The notes beneath the pieces are model-generated. The model was not told the DNA's origin. It did not search any database and saw nothing but the letters and a program-made list of their open reading frames with translations. 64,000 nt of DNA. Source: an uncultured Enterobacteriaceae bacterium (GTDB lineage: Bacteria > Pseudomonadota > Gammaproteobacteria > Enterobacterales > Enterobacteriaceae). Positions 17,972 through 26,924 of the stretch are shown one piece after another. Made by a program: the position numbers and the translations under genes. The stretch lies in assembly GCA_947631255.1 (NCBI GenBank), contig CANRKT010000001.1:62001-126000 (forward strand), in the 5' to 3' direction. The first letter of the stretch is position 1; every line of letters begins with the position of its first letter.

Positions 17972-19486
17972 CTAAATAGCCTCAGCTTTAGTGGTGTATT
18001 TAAAGCCAACGTTGTTATTACCAAAGCATTCATCGTATTCGTAGCCGGTCAGTTCTTTAACTAATACTCTGATTTCTGGCGTAGCATCTTCTTTTCTACC
18101 ACCTTGTTTTAAACGCTCCAGCTCTTGGGTGATTTCAGCATGAGAGTCTTTGTCTAATCTCATTTTTGCTGAGAAGTAGATACCTATCAAAGCCATTCCA
18201 GCAACACCAAAAATCATTACACCATTGATCGCGTTAACGGCACTTTCCGGTTGATGATGAATACCAGACTCAAAACCAAACACACTCAGTACGACACCTA
18301 AACAAAATACAACGGTTGCTCTCATCAGCTTACCGGCCATGATCATGGCACCGGCATACAAACCTTCACGACGTCTTCCGGTTAATACTTCATCAACGTC
18401 GGCAAGGAATACGTAAACGCTCCATGGAATGTAATACACGCCACCCGTACCTAAACCGAACCAAATAGTGATACCGACGATAAGCCAGGTTAAATGAGGG
18501 AGGTTTAAGTAGAAAACACCGACATAACCCACAACCGAGGAAACAACAATCAAAATGGCGACAATAAACGGGCGTTTAAATCCACGCTTAGCACACCACA
18601 TCATGAAGAATGCGGTTGAAACAAGCTGACAGATACTGCTTAACGAGTTCATTTCAGAGACAAAGGTGCGTGCTTGCTCTAAGTTGAAAACAATAAAATA
18701 GGTAAAGGTTGCGGTGAATAGCCATTCAGCACCAAAACCAAACAAATACATTCCCAGATGAGTACGGAATGTTTTTAATTTGAAGGTAGAGAAAAGGTCT
18801 GTGAATAATTTACTGAACCCTTCAATAAAACCATGAGTAAATTCATCAGCAACTTCTTCTTTAGGTCTTTCCCAGCTATTGCAATAGAGAAGAATAAGTG
18901 CAATCACCATGATGACGGCATAAGTCACGCCGGTCAGGAAAAACGGAGTTGCAGATTCTTTATCAAAGAAGTAGAAGAAGAGTCCCGGGATAGCAGCAGC
19001 TAAAAAGTTAGCGACTTTACCAAACATGGCTTTAGAACCGGTCAAATAAGTTCTCTGGTTGAAATCTTTTGTCATTTCAACAGGCAATGTATTGAACGGT
19101 ATCATGATCATGGTATAAACGACTTCAAATACGATATAAGTCGTCAGGTAATACCAAAAACTCATTCCATTAACCCAAAGCATGGGGTAAATAATCATGC
19201 ATGGAATTGCAATAAGTATGAAGAAACGGCGGCGACCAAAACGGCGGCCTAACTTACTCTGATTGAAGTTATCAGTAATAAAACCCATCAGTGGGTTTAA
19301 AATGACATCCAGATAAGTGGCTATCGAAAATATAAGGGTTGCTTCAAAAACTGAGAGCCCACAGAAGGTAGTATAAAAATAAAGCAGCCATGCCCCGCTG
19401 ATGGCGATTGCCCCACTACCAATCAGGTTTCCACTGCCATATGAAAAACGCGTCAGGGCAGTGATATTTCTTTTACTATCAATCAT
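17972..19486 (-). CDS. togT: Oligogalacturonide symporter TogT (GPH family)
   Basis: Secondary transporter of the glycoside-pentoside-hexuronide:cation symporter family, with about 12 hydrophobic segments over 504 aa. It matches TogT, the second oligogalacturonide importer of Dickeya, alongside TogMNAB. The family signature region is visible near residue 60 (NPLMGFITDNFNQSKLGRRFGRRR, read in pieces), with its conserved basic cluster. It is first of togT-pelX; a KdgR box lies 65 bp upstream. Having both an ABC system and a symporter for the same class of substrates is known in soft-rot bacteria. Confidence 0.93.
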   Translation of the reverse strand: MIDSKRNITALTRFSYGSGNLIGSGAIAISGAWLLYFYTTFCGLSVFEATLIFSIATYLDVILNPLMGFITDNFNQSKLGRRFGRRRFFILIAIPCMIIYPMLWVNGMSFWYYLTTYIVFEVVYTMIMIPFNTLPVEMTKDFNQRTYLTGSKAMFGKVANFLAAAIPGLFFYFFDKESATPFFLTGVTYAVIMVIALILLYCNSWERPKEEVADEFTHGFIEGFSKLFTDLFSTFKLKTFRTHLGMYLFGFGAEWLFTATFTYFIVFNLEQARTFVSEMNSLSSICQLVSTAFFMMWCAKRGFKRPFIVAILIVVSSVVGYVGVFYLNLPHLTWLIVGITIWFGLGTGGVYYIPWSVYVFLADVDEVLTGRRREGLYAGAMIMAGKLMRATVVFCLGVVLSVFGFESGIHHQPESAVNAINGVMIFGVAGMALIGIYFSAKMRLDKDSHAEITQELERLKQGGRKEDATPEIRVLVKELTGYEYDECFGNNNVGFKYTTKAEAI

Positions 19487-19837
19487 CTAACTCTCCTATT
19501 ATAAAACGGCGAATCCGTTTTAACATCAATGGAAGATTAACTATTAATTTATGAAACACTATTTCAATAATATGCTGAGCAAGGTTTTTTAAGAACGAGT
19601 TTATGTAGAGTATGTGATGTGCTTCAAATTTATTTTTAAATTAAATAAATGATATTACCTAATGACTTGTCGGGAGTTTTATTTTATTTTTTCTTGTATG
19701 AGCATTGTTAAATATATTGTATTGCAGGAAAATATAGCGGAGTGAATTGTTAATTATTTTAACAAAATAATTTTTTAATAATAAAGAGATCACAGGATTA
19801 TTGCCTGTTTACGATCTTAATTATGTGTTAAAAATAT
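19487..19837. other. AT-rich spacer ygjV-togT
   Basis: About 350 bp, very AT-rich. It includes the KdgR box at 19551. No gene seen in the rest. Confidence 0.5.
19551..19571. promoter_or_regulatory. KdgR box upstream of togT
   Basis: ATGAAACACTATTTCAATAAT holds TGAAAC-AC-TATTTCA, a good KdgR operator about 65 bp before the togT start. Confidence 0.75.
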
Positions 19838-20377
19838 TTATTTTTGTTTCGCGAAAGGATCTATGCCTTTTTTCTTCAGAACAGCAAATCGATAGATAGC
19901 AACACCATTGATGAGTAAGAAACTCGATTCAATCAACGTTCCTCCTACAGATCCTATCCAGAAGTTGTATATCACCCAACCGACGGTAGAAAGCCACATC
20001 GTGATGCGTAGTTTTAATTCAGTAAATTTAAAGAATGCTACTGTACTCATGATGGTTGCAATCACCGGCAGTAACTCCATCCAGTGATGAATATTAGGTA
20101 GGGCCAATGTCAGGGTAAGTGTAATAAAGATATACATCATCACTGATTTTCTAAAATAGATAGAAACCAGTGTTCGTACAGAATTTAATGAGGCACTTAT
20201 TCCGGCTGGTGTTGCCCCCAGTAAAAAAAAGTGCAGCCCCATACAGGCAGTGTATATAACCAAGCGAATCTTTAGCTTTTTATCATCGCGCTGAATGAAA
20301 ACGGTCAATCCTATGAAGAATGCTAAAATACCTAAACCCTGACCAAGGTAGTATAAATTTACTTCATTGAAGGACAT
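19838..20377 (-). CDS. ygjV: YgjV family inner-membrane protein
   Basis: 179 aa membrane protein with five to six hydrophobic segments, matching the YgjV family. In E. coli ygjV neighbours the galacturonate genes uxaCA-exuT, and in pectinolytic enterobacteria it has been placed in the KdgR regulon by comparative genomics. Its function is unknown; transport or sensing of hexuronates is a guess from context. Here it lies between kdgF and togT, the same setting. The C-terminus is lysine-rich (KKKGIDPFAKQK) and presumably cytosolic. Confidence 0.8.
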   Translation of the reverse strand: MSFNEVNLYYLGQGLGILAFFIGLTVFIQRDDKKLKIRLVIYTACMGLHFFLLGATPAGISASLNSVRTLVSIYFRKSVMMYIFITLTLTLALPNIHHWMELLPVIATIMSTVAFFKFTELKLRITMWLSTVGWVIYNFWIGSVGGTLIESSFLLINGVAIYRFAVLKKKGIDPFAKQK

Positions 20378-20462
20378 GATAATATTCCAGTTATCTAAAA
20401 GCCTATTGTATTCAGCTAGTTACGGTTCTGAATGCTAAAGCTATAGGCCATATAGACTGACG

Positions 20463-20488
20463 TAAGGATCCGCTTATGCGGATCCTTA
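20463..20488. terminator. Perfect 11-bp hairpin after kdgF
   Basis: TAAGGATCCGC/GCGGATCCTTA with loop TTAT. There is no T-run on the minus strand, so it may be an RNA 3'-end stabiliser or rho-assisted terminator of the kdgF unit. Confidence 0.55.
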
Positions 20489-20527
20489 ATCAGGATGTTC
20501 GACTGCAATTCAGAGATATTAAGACGA

Positions 20528-20866
20528 CTATTTACTGTCCTTCAGAAAATCCTGGCGCTGAGGCGTAAAGGTATCTAATAACGTTCCGGGTTCAAGACAA
20601 ACACAACCATGCATGATGTTAGGTTTTTTATAAAGTGTATCACCCGCTTTAACGATATGCACTTCATCACCAATCGTGAACTCAAATACACCTGACAGAA
20701 CATAAGTAAGTTGTTCATGAGGATGATTATGCAATGGGCCAATAGCATTTTTCTCAAAGAACACTTCAACAGCCATCATGCTGCCACCGTGCGCTAAGAC
20801 TTTTCTGCTGACGCCATTGCCGAGATCTTCAAGCACTCTTTCATTATTAAAAACAAACATGGCCAT
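20528..20866 (-). CDS. kdgF: KdgF, cupin enzyme for unsaturated galacturonate linearisation
   Basis: 112 aa, single cupin domain. KdgF speeds the ring opening of 4,5-unsaturated galacturonate to the linear keto acid in the cytosol, the step after oligogalacturonate lyase. The metal site is visible as HNHPHEQ (His46, His48, Gln52) with a further His near residue 86 (MHG). It lies 58 nt downstream of the SDR gene and in the same direction as ogl, in keeping with one catabolic unit ogl-SDR-kdgF. Confidence 0.93.
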   Translation of the reverse strand: MAMFVFNNERVLEDLGNGVSRKVLAHGGSMMAVEVFFEKNAIGPLHNHPHEQLTYVLSGVFEFTIGDEVHIVKAGDTLYKKPNIMHGCVCLEPGTLLDTFTPQRQDFLKDSK

Positions 20867-20924
20867 CTCACAATTATAAGTGGTTGAATTAATTAACCTT
20901 TACCTTACTTATTACAGGGTGTAA

Positions 20925-21725
20925 TTAAGGCTGTTTGCCAATATATGCCAGAATACCGCCATCAACATACAGAATATGGCCGTTCACAAAGTTCGATGCA
21001 TCAGAAGCCAAGAAGATAGCCGAGCCAGCCAGATCATCAGGTGTACCCCAACGACTTGCCGGTGTTTTTGAAATGATGAACTGGTCGAATGGATGACGGC
21101 TGCCATCTTCCTGAATTTCACGCAATGGTGCTGTCTGTGGGGTTGCGATATAACCAGGCCCGATACCATTACATTGAATATTGGCTGCACCAAACTCAGA
21201 ACAGATATTCTTGGTCAGCATTTTTAATCCACCTTTGGCGGACGCATAACCGACAACGGTTTCACGGCCAAGCTCACTCATCATTGAGCAGATATTGATG
21301 ATTTTACCGTGACCTTTGGCTATCATGGAAGGTAAAACAGCTTTAGCCATAATGAACTGACCTGTCAGGTCAATATCAATAATTTTACGATAGTCAGCAA
21401 CAGAGGTTTCTAACATCGGTTGTCTTTGAATGATCCCGGCATTGTTCACCAGAATATCAATGATGCCGACATCTTTTTCAATCTGCTTAATATTTTCTAT
21501 TACAGAAGGTTCGTCAGTGATATCGAACAGATAACCATGAGCTTTAATGCCGGCTTCTTTATAAGCAGCCAGACCTTTGTTCAAGTTTTCTTCAACCACA
21601 TCATTGAATACAATTGTTGCACCAGCGCTGTTCAGTGCTTTAGCAATTTCAAAACCAATTCCGTAAGAAGCGCCAGTAACTAAAGCAACTTTACCTTTCA
21701 GGTTGAACATATCAATAAATGACAT
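20925..21725 (-). CDS. Short-chain dehydrogenase, gluconate-5-dehydrogenase-like, probably in the KduD role
   Basis: 266 aa classical SDR. The cofactor motif TGASYGIG lies near residue 18, NNAG near 92, catalytic Ser in ICSMMSE and Tyr/Lys in YASAKGG near 160-164. Sequence runs such as KIINICSM-SELGR and TPASRWGTPDDLAGSAIFL resemble IdnO (gluconate 5-dehydrogenase) more than the 253-aa KduD of E. coli. In this pectin operon it most likely reduces 2,5-diketo-3-deoxygluconate to 2-keto-3-deoxygluconate, the KduD step. The isomerase gene kduI, normally next to kduD, is not in the window. Role by context; the fold is certain. Confidence 0.8.
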   Translation of the reverse strand: MSFIDMFNLKGKVALVTGASYGIGFEIAKALNSAGATIVFNDVVEENLNKGLAAYKEAGIKAHGYLFDITDEPSVIENIKQIEKDVGIIDILVNNAGIIQRQPMLETSVADYRKIIDIDLTGQFIMAKAVLPSMIAKGHGKIINICSMMSELGRETVVGYASAKGGLKMLTKNICSEFGAANIQCNGIGPGYIATPQTAPLREIQEDGSRHPFDQFIISKTPASRWGTPDDLAGSAIFLASDASNFVNGHILYVDGGILAYIGKQP

Positions 21726-21849
21726 AGAAGCTCCGATAATTTTTATATATCAATATATACGTTATATATTAAGTAAGCAGGATATCAGCATCACTCAACT
21801 AAGCGAATTATTCGCTCGTTGAGTTTAATGCTTACAAGCTACCTATAGA

Positions 21850-23022
21850 TTATATTTGAGTTAACATTTCTTCAGGTACTTTTGCCAGATAAAGGGCAGG
21901 GAGACCTTCAGCATCACAAGAATATAAAACATATTTATTATCTGGCGTAAATGATGGATGAGGATGTGTTACCTGTCGGTCACCATTCAATACTTTCCAG
22001 GAACTATTATGTTTTACCAGTTTATGAGCTTCCCCGGTTTTAGGGGATAAAATATAGATCCAAGGATCATTTTCAATCTTATAGTTACCGGTGTCTTTGA
22101 CATCCATAGGAGTACCGGAACCATCACCAACATACAGAGTGCCGTTTTCATTGCTCATTAAGTGAGTGCAAGCGGGCATTTCCATAACCAGAGTATCTTC
22201 GTTAGTTGCCGGGTTATAATTACGGATGTATCGCTCTTGCTGACCTTCCATATAAGAAACATAAGCCAGTGCCGAGCCATCAGGGATCCAGAATTCATGG
22301 GTGCAGCTTTCACCGGGCAGATGCTCATGCACTGTACGTTCCTGGGTTCCATCACTGTTTACTAGCCACATTCTTGCATCAACTAAATCATGCGGACCTT
22401 CATGACAGAAGGCGATAGTATCATCGTGGTTAGGACGATAAATTGGGTGTCCTAGCCATATATTCTGATCCAGAACAACGGAGGAGAGACCTGTTTCGAG
22501 ATTAATCGTAATTAACCGGCAGCGTGGTTTTTTATGGTAGAAGTCTTGGAATATTTTCCAGTCACTGAGTGGAGTCCAGTCACTTTTTAAAATTTCAATG
22601 GCAACGATATTAGTGCATTTACTATTCGCTACCCATGTACCATAACCTACCCAGTCATCGGGTACGGTATAAATAGTCACTTCTTCCAGCGTCTCAATAT
22701 CTACGCGCTGTAAATTACGTTCATTCTTAACATAGAATAAGAATTTATCATCAGGTGATAAAAACCCACCGAAAGTATTATCGCCGCTACCTTCAGTTAA
22801 TTGCTTCGCTGTCTGTGATGCTAAATCGAGAAGGAAATAGTTACGATTTTTATCAAACTCTGCCGCAAATACTAACTTTGAACTGTCATTGGTAAAACAC
22901 TTTTGATAAAAGTAGTTTCGATGACAGACAACGTCTTGCGGCGTTAAGCGAATGACTTCGTTATTAGAGTCACTATCAACAGTCGCTGAAAAATTAAGTT
23001 TTTGAATATCACCCTTAGCCAT
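21850..23022 (-). CDS. ogl: Oligogalacturonate lyase (PL22)
   Basis: Cytosolic seven-bladed beta-propeller lyase that splits digalacturonates into unsaturated monomers. 390 aa, with 388 usual. No signal peptide (MAKGDIQKLNFSATVDSDS). Propeller-type repeats (NYFLLDLASQTAKQLTEG, RLITINLETGLSSVVLD) and histidine-containing segments (SCTHEFW, CTHLMSNENG, THPHPSFTPDNKY) that supply the Mn2+ site of the family are seen. First gene of a probable ogl-SDR-kdgF unit. The divergent spiX gene shares its promoter region with a KdgR box and a CRP site. Confidence 0.95.
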   Translation of the reverse strand: MAKGDIQKLNFSATVDSDSNNEVIRLTPQDVVCHRNYFYQKCFTNDSSKLVFAAEFDKNRNYFLLDLASQTAKQLTEGSGDNTFGGFLSPDDKFLFYVKNERNLQRVDIETLEEVTIYTVPDDWVGYGTWVANSKCTNIVAIEILKSDWTPLSDWKIFQDFYHKKPRCRLITINLETGLSSVVLDQNIWLGHPIYRPNHDDTIAFCHEGPHDLVDARMWLVNSDGTQERTVHEHLPGESCTHEFWIPDGSALAYVSYMEGQQERYIRNYNPATNEDTLVMEMPACTHLMSNENGTLYVGDGSGTPMDVKDTGNYKIENDPWIYILSPKTGEAHKLVKHNSSWKVLNGDRQVTHPHPSFTPDNKYVLYSCDAEGLPALYLAKVPEEMLTQI

Positions 23023-23108
23023 AAATCCTCACTCTGCGTCAATACTAAATTCTTTCCGGTGTTTTTCACACATGGTAAGTAACATAGCTAAATTCAGTCC
23101 GACAAACA

Positions 23109-23124
23109 GTGATCTAAATCACGT
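23109..23124. promoter_or_regulatory. CRP site in the ogl/spiX intergenic region
   Basis: AGTGATCTAAATCACG matches the CRP consensus TGTGATCTAGATCACA at 13 of 16 positions by hand count. Catabolite control of pectin genes is expected. Confidence 0.75.
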
Positions 23125-23135
23125 TGAATGGTAAA

Positions 23136-23157
23136 ATTAAAACATAGTTTCATTTTT
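23136..23157. promoter_or_regulatory. KdgR box in the ogl/spiX intergenic region
   Basis: ATTAAAACATAGTTTCATTTTT contains AAAACATAGTTTCATTTT, close to the KdgR consensus. It can control both divergent genes. Confidence 0.8.
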
Positions 23158-23269
23158 AATGGAAGCCTATTGTGATTTCCTGAATTTCCTATATTATAGA
23201 ACCCATTAAATGGATGCAGTCCATCAGTACCAGCACTGCGTAATGATTTGTTCTCTATTGGGGTTAAAA

Positions 23270-23908
23270 ATGAAAATTGCATTAATGAACGAATTTAGCC
23301 AGGCGGCTAAGAATGCCATCATCTTGAATGAATTAACCACGACGGTATCAAAGCAAGGTCATGCTGTTTTTAACGTTGGTATGAGTGATGACAACGATCA
23401 TCGCTTAACTTACGTTCATCTTGGTATTATTGGTGCTATTCTGCTGAACAGCAAAGCAGTTGACTTTGTTATTGCTGGCTGTGGTACTGGTCAGGGCGCG
23501 ATGATGGCTCTTAACACCTTCCCAGGTGTTAACTGTGGTTACTGTATCGATCCGACTGATGCTTACCTGTTTGCTCAAGTTAATAACGGCAATGCGTTAG
23601 CGCTGGCTTTTGCTAAAGGCTTCGGCTGGGGTGCAGAGCTTAATGTCCGTTATATCTTTGAGAAAGCTTTCGACGGTGAGAAAGGTTTAGGCTATCCGCC
23701 TGAGCGTCGTGAATCTCAGAATGCCAATGCTGTGATTCTGAATGATATGAAAGTTGCTGCAAATAAACCTTTGATCGATTCTTTAAAAGCGATGGATCAA
23801 GACTTGGTTAAGCAAGCTATTGGTGGTGAACGTTTCCAGGAATGCTTCTTCAATAACAGCCAGGATCCTGAGCTGACTGAATACATTCGCTCTTTATTGG
23901 GCAAATAA
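23270..23908 (+). CDS. RpiB/LacA/LacB-family sugar isomerase (SpiX-like)
   Basis: 212 aa from MKIALMNEFSQ (ATG at 23270, GGGG 6 nt upstream); the longer frame from 23210 has no ribosome site. The family motif GCGTGQG lies near residue 76, with D-D-N-D-H near 45 and an extended C-terminus relative to RpiB (about 150 aa). Members of this longer group sit in pectin clusters of Dickeya and Yersinia and are known there as spiX, a predicted KdgR target of unproven activity. It may isomerise a keto-deoxyuronate and so stand in for the missing KduI; that is inference. Confidence 0.75.
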   Translation: MKIALMNEFSQAAKNAIILNELTTTVSKQGHAVFNVGMSDDNDHRLTYVHLGIIGAILLNSKAVDFVIAGCGTGQGAMMALNTFPGVNCGYCIDPTDAYLFAQVNNGNALALAFAKGFGWGAELNVRYIFEKAFDGEKGLGYPPERRESQNANAVILNDMKVAANKPLIDSLKAMDQDLVKQAIGGERFQECFFNNSQDPELTEYIRSLLGK

Positions 23909-23931
23909 GCACTTCTGTTCATCATTGATTA

Positions 23932-23966
23932 AAATAAATAGGCTGAAAAGCCTATTTATTTTTTTG
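23932..23966 (+). terminator. Rho-independent terminator after the RpiB-like gene
   Basis: AAATAAATAGGCT is paired with AGCCTATTTATTT around a GAAA loop, with a run of T behind it. Confidence 0.9.
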
Positions 23967-24019
23967 TCATTTATACCCTTCTTTTTCTCTTCATCGACTA
24001 ATTTATCTGAGAGCTATTC

Positions 24020-24160
24020 ATGGCCAAAGTCGATGTAAAGTGCCTGTTTTGTCAACAAACGCCTTCAGTTAAAAACAAGGGGTTATCGGCAGATTCATTG
24101 AGTCTGAGCATGACTTATCATGCTGAACTCCGGGTTAAATGTATGACTGATGAGGAATAG
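24020..24160 (+). pseudogene. Remnant of an IS1-family insA
   Basis: A 46-codon frame beginning MAKVDVKCLFCQQ, the zinc-finger start of IS1 InsA proteins (C-x2-C). It then loses similarity and regains a weak match at LSMTYHAEL (InsA has LTYTYEAR in the complete copy at 53121). An internal deletion and decay are evident. No insB and no terminal repeats were found nearby. Confidence 0.6.
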
Positions 24161-24221
24161 CGGAAGAGAACAGGAGGGATATTGAGTTATCCCTCCTTGA
24201 TGAGAACCCTGACTTATCAGG

Positions 24222-24980
24222 TTAGCGATAATAAACCGCAATATGCTGCCCACCTAAGTGCTCAATGGTGACGGGGAGCTCGAAAATGGACTCAATCACG
24301 CTCGGCACCATCACATCCGCAGGGACGCCGCGGAATACGACTTCACCGTTTTTCATCGCAATAATATGGTCAGAATAGGTTGAGGCGAAATTGATGTCAT
24401 GAATGACCAGCACTATCGACTTGTCTAGCTCATCGGCCGCTCGACGCAACTGTTTCATCATCGCAACGCTATGTTTCATATCCAGATTATTCAGCGGTTC
24501 ATCCAGCAAGACATACTTTGTATCTTGGCATAACACCATGGCGACAAAGGCACGCTGGCGCTGACCGCCGGATAACTCATCCAGGTAGCGGTTGGCCAGT
24601 GGCAGCAAATCAAGGAAAGAGAGTGCCTGGTTGATGTAGTGCTGATCTTCTGTTGTGAGTCGGCCTTTGGTATAGGGATAACGGCCAAAACTGACCAGAT
24701 CGTAGACGCTTAATCGGCTGGTAAAATGGTTTTCCTGGCGCAATACCGACAAGATTTTTGCCAGCTGATCGCTATTCGAATCATTCACATTCAGTGAATC
24801 AACCATTACCTGACCACTATCAGGCGTGAGTAATCGACTCATGACTGACAGTAGCGTTGATTTACCCGCGCCGTTCGGGCCAATAATTGAAGTAATACCG
24901 GATGAAGGCAGCGTTTCATTGATATTTTGCAATACCAGCTGGTCTTCATATCTCTTGCTGACATTTTTGACTTCAATCAC
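24222..24980 (-). CDS. Iron-siderophore ABC transporter ATPase
   Basis: 252 aa FecE/FepC-type ATPase. Walker A GPNGAGKST near residue 36, Q-loop LRQENHF, signature LSGGQRQRAF near 138, Walker B YVLLDEPLNNLD, and H-loop VIHDIN. It is the last gene of a four-gene minus-strand operon (binding protein, two permeases, ATPase) and overlaps the second permease by 4 bp (ATGA). The set resembles the YclNOPQ/FatB-D/VctDGCP type that imports catecholate or carboxylate siderophores with a separately encoded ATPase of this length. The exact siderophore cannot be read from the sequence. Confidence 0.9.
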   Translation of the reverse strand: MIEVKNVSKRYEDQLVLQNINETLPSSGITSIIGPNGAGKSTLLSVMSRLLTPDSGQVMVDSLNVNDSNSDQLAKILSVLRQENHFTSRLSVYDLVSFGRYPYTKGRLTTEDQHYINQALSFLDLLPLANRYLDELSGGQRQRAFVAMVLCQDTKYVLLDEPLNNLDMKHSVAMMKQLRRAADELDKSIVLVIHDINFASTYSDHIIAMKNGEVVFRGVPADVMVPSVIESIFELPVTIEHLGGQHIAVYYR

Positions 24981-25969
24981 TTCGCGACCTTCTTCAGTAA
25001 AAGATAAATAAACAATCCGCCGCCGATAAATTCGATGACCACAGATAACGTCCCCGCCATATCGAAGACTCGTTCCAGTATCAACTGACCGCCTATCAGC
25101 GCGATCATACCGATCATCACGCAGCCCGGCAGCAGATAAGCGTGACGCCAGGAGCCCATTAGAGGGTAAGCGAGATTCACTATCAACAGTCCGAGGAACA
25201 TCATTGGGCCGACCAGCGCCGTTGAAATAGCGACTAAAACAGAAATTAACAGCAGCAGACCCGTAATATAGCGTTTATAAGGAATGCCGAGTGCAGTCGC
25301 GGTATTGCTGCCTAGCGCGATGACATCCAGTCGGTGACGCATTCGCCAGACGACCAGGGTGACAATCGCAATAAACAGACCGGATATCAGGAGTACATTG
25401 CTATCAGCACGCGTAAACGTGGCGAAGATTCGGCTTTGCAGCACAGCAAATTCGCCGGGCGACAGCAGGCGCTGCATCAGTCCGGCAGAGCTACGGAATA
25501 AGGTGCCGAATACCAGGCCGATTAATAAGACCCGATGCAGGTCAAGCCCGGCGCCACTGAGTAACCAGCGGTACAGTAAGGTGGCGAAAAGGACTAAGAG
25601 TACCGTTTCACCCACAAACTGCCCGATGGTGCCGAACATGTTTAACCCGGCGATATTCAGGAAGAAAACTAATACCGTCTGGAGCAGGACAAACAATGAT
25701 TCCAGCCCCATCACGGAAGGTGTCAGAATGCGGTTTTGCGTGATGGTCTGAAACAGTAACGTGCTGATACCAGAAGCAAAAGCCACCAGCACCATGGTCG
25801 CGAGAATCTGTCCGCGATGCTTCAGGATATAGGCCACATTACCGTGAAGATTGATAAGCATAAACAGCGCCATCAATGCCAGAGCTACAAGGCCTAACAG
25901 GCATAAGCGCTTTCCCGGGGAAAGAGCGACTTTGTGTGACGGGGCAGTAGCGGAGGATTCAGCGTGCAT
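24977..25969 (-). CDS. Iron-siderophore ABC transporter permease (second)
   Basis: 330 aa FecCD-family permease with about nine hydrophobic segments. It begins with a 25-residue polar tail (MHAESSATAPSHKVALSPG) before the first helix. FecCD features: QNRILTPSVMGLESLFVLLQ near 100 and the cytosolic loop with GIPYKRY near 225. It overlaps the first permease by 11 bp and the ATPase by 4 bp, so all are translationally coupled. Together with the 319-aa permease it forms the heterodimeric channel. Confidence 0.9.
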   Translation of the reverse strand: MHAESSATAPSHKVALSPGKRLCLLGLVALALMALFMLINLHGNVAYILKHRGQILATMVLVAFASGISTLLFQTITQNRILTPSVMGLESLFVLLQTVLVFFLNIAGLNMFGTIGQFVGETVLLVLFATLLYRWLLSGAGLDLHRVLLIGLVFGTLFRSSAGLMQRLLSPGEFAVLQSRIFATFTRADSNVLLISGLFIAIVTLVVWRMRHRLDVIALGSNTATALGIPYKRYITGLLLLISVLVAISTALVGPMMFLGLLIVNLAYPLMGSWRHAYLLPGCVMIGMIALIGGQLILERVFDMAGTLSVVIEFIGGGLFIYLLLKKVAK

Positions 25970-26918
25970 GGCGTTTCCCCTTAATAATAAGCATCAGGAA
26001 GACCATTGCACCCAATACGCCAAGCAGTGCACTTACCGGGATTTCAAACGGATAAATAATCAGACGACCAATAATATCGCAACCGATCACCAAAAGTGCC
26101 CCCAGTAGTGCGACCCAGGGTACTGTGCGGCGTAAGTTATCGCCAAAAATCATGCTGACAACATTAGGCACAATCAGACCCAGGAAAGGCAGGACGCCGA
26201 TAACAACAATAACCACGCCGCTAATAATCGCGATCATCGCCATTCCGGTGAGTTGTACGCGACGATAATTCAGCCCGATATTGACCGAAAAATCACGCCC
26301 CATGCCACTTACGGTGAAGCGATCGGCAATAATTGCTGCGAGAACGGTAATCACTCCCACGCCCCATAACAGTTCGTAACGTCCTTGCATGACACTGGAA
26401 AAATCACCCGACTCCCATCCGCCGAGCGACTGGAGTAGATCATGCTCCATAGCGAGGAAGGTTGTCATAGCACTGAAAACAGCACCCAGCATGATCCCTG
26501 CCAGCGGTACCATCAGCGAAGACTTCATCTGAATACGGTTAATCAGCAACATAAACAGCGCGGTGCCAAACAGGGCAAACAGTGAGGCAATCCCCATCTT
26601 CACCATGATAGGTGCAGCTGGACTGATTATCATCACCAGTAGCAGTCCTAGGCCGGCGGATTGTGTAGTCCCTGCTACGGAAGGTTCGACAAATCGGTTC
26701 TGCGTTAACATCTGCATGATTTGCCCTGCGACACTCATCGCGCTACCGGCCAGGATCAGGGCGGCGGTACGGGGGAAGCGACTGACAAACAAGACTTCAC
26801 GCATTTCCGGGTCATGCCAGAGCTCGACCAGAGAAATACGGCTGACGCCGACAAACAGGCTGCAAAAGATAAGGCCTAGTAATAAAACCAGGCCTGCAAT
26901 AAAAGAAGCAGATTTCAT
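25959..26918 (-). CDS. Iron-siderophore ABC transporter permease (first)
   Basis: 319 aa FecCD-family permease with about nine transmembrane helices. Typical segments: AGSAMSVAGQIMQMLTQNRFVEPSVAGTTQSAGLG (read in pieces) near residue 57 and the last helices VFLMLIIKGKR. Start 7 nt after the binding-protein stop. Partner of the 330-aa permease. Confidence 0.9.
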   Translation of the reverse strand: MKSASFIAGLVLLLGLIFCSLFVGVSRISLVELWHDPEMREVLFVSRFPRTAALILAGSAMSVAGQIMQMLTQNRFVEPSVAGTTQSAGLGLLLVMIISPAAPIMVKMGIASLFALFGTALFMLLINRIQMKSSLMVPLAGIMLGAVFSAMTTFLAMEHDLLQSLGGWESGDFSSVMQGRYELLWGVGVITVLAAIIADRFTVSGMGRDFSVNIGLNYRRVQLTGMAMIAIISGVVIVVIGVLPFLGLIVPNVVSMIFGDNLRRTVPWVALLGALLVIGCDIIGRLIIYPFEIPVSALLGVLGAMVFLMLIIKGKRHAR

Positions 26919-26924
26919 TTATGA

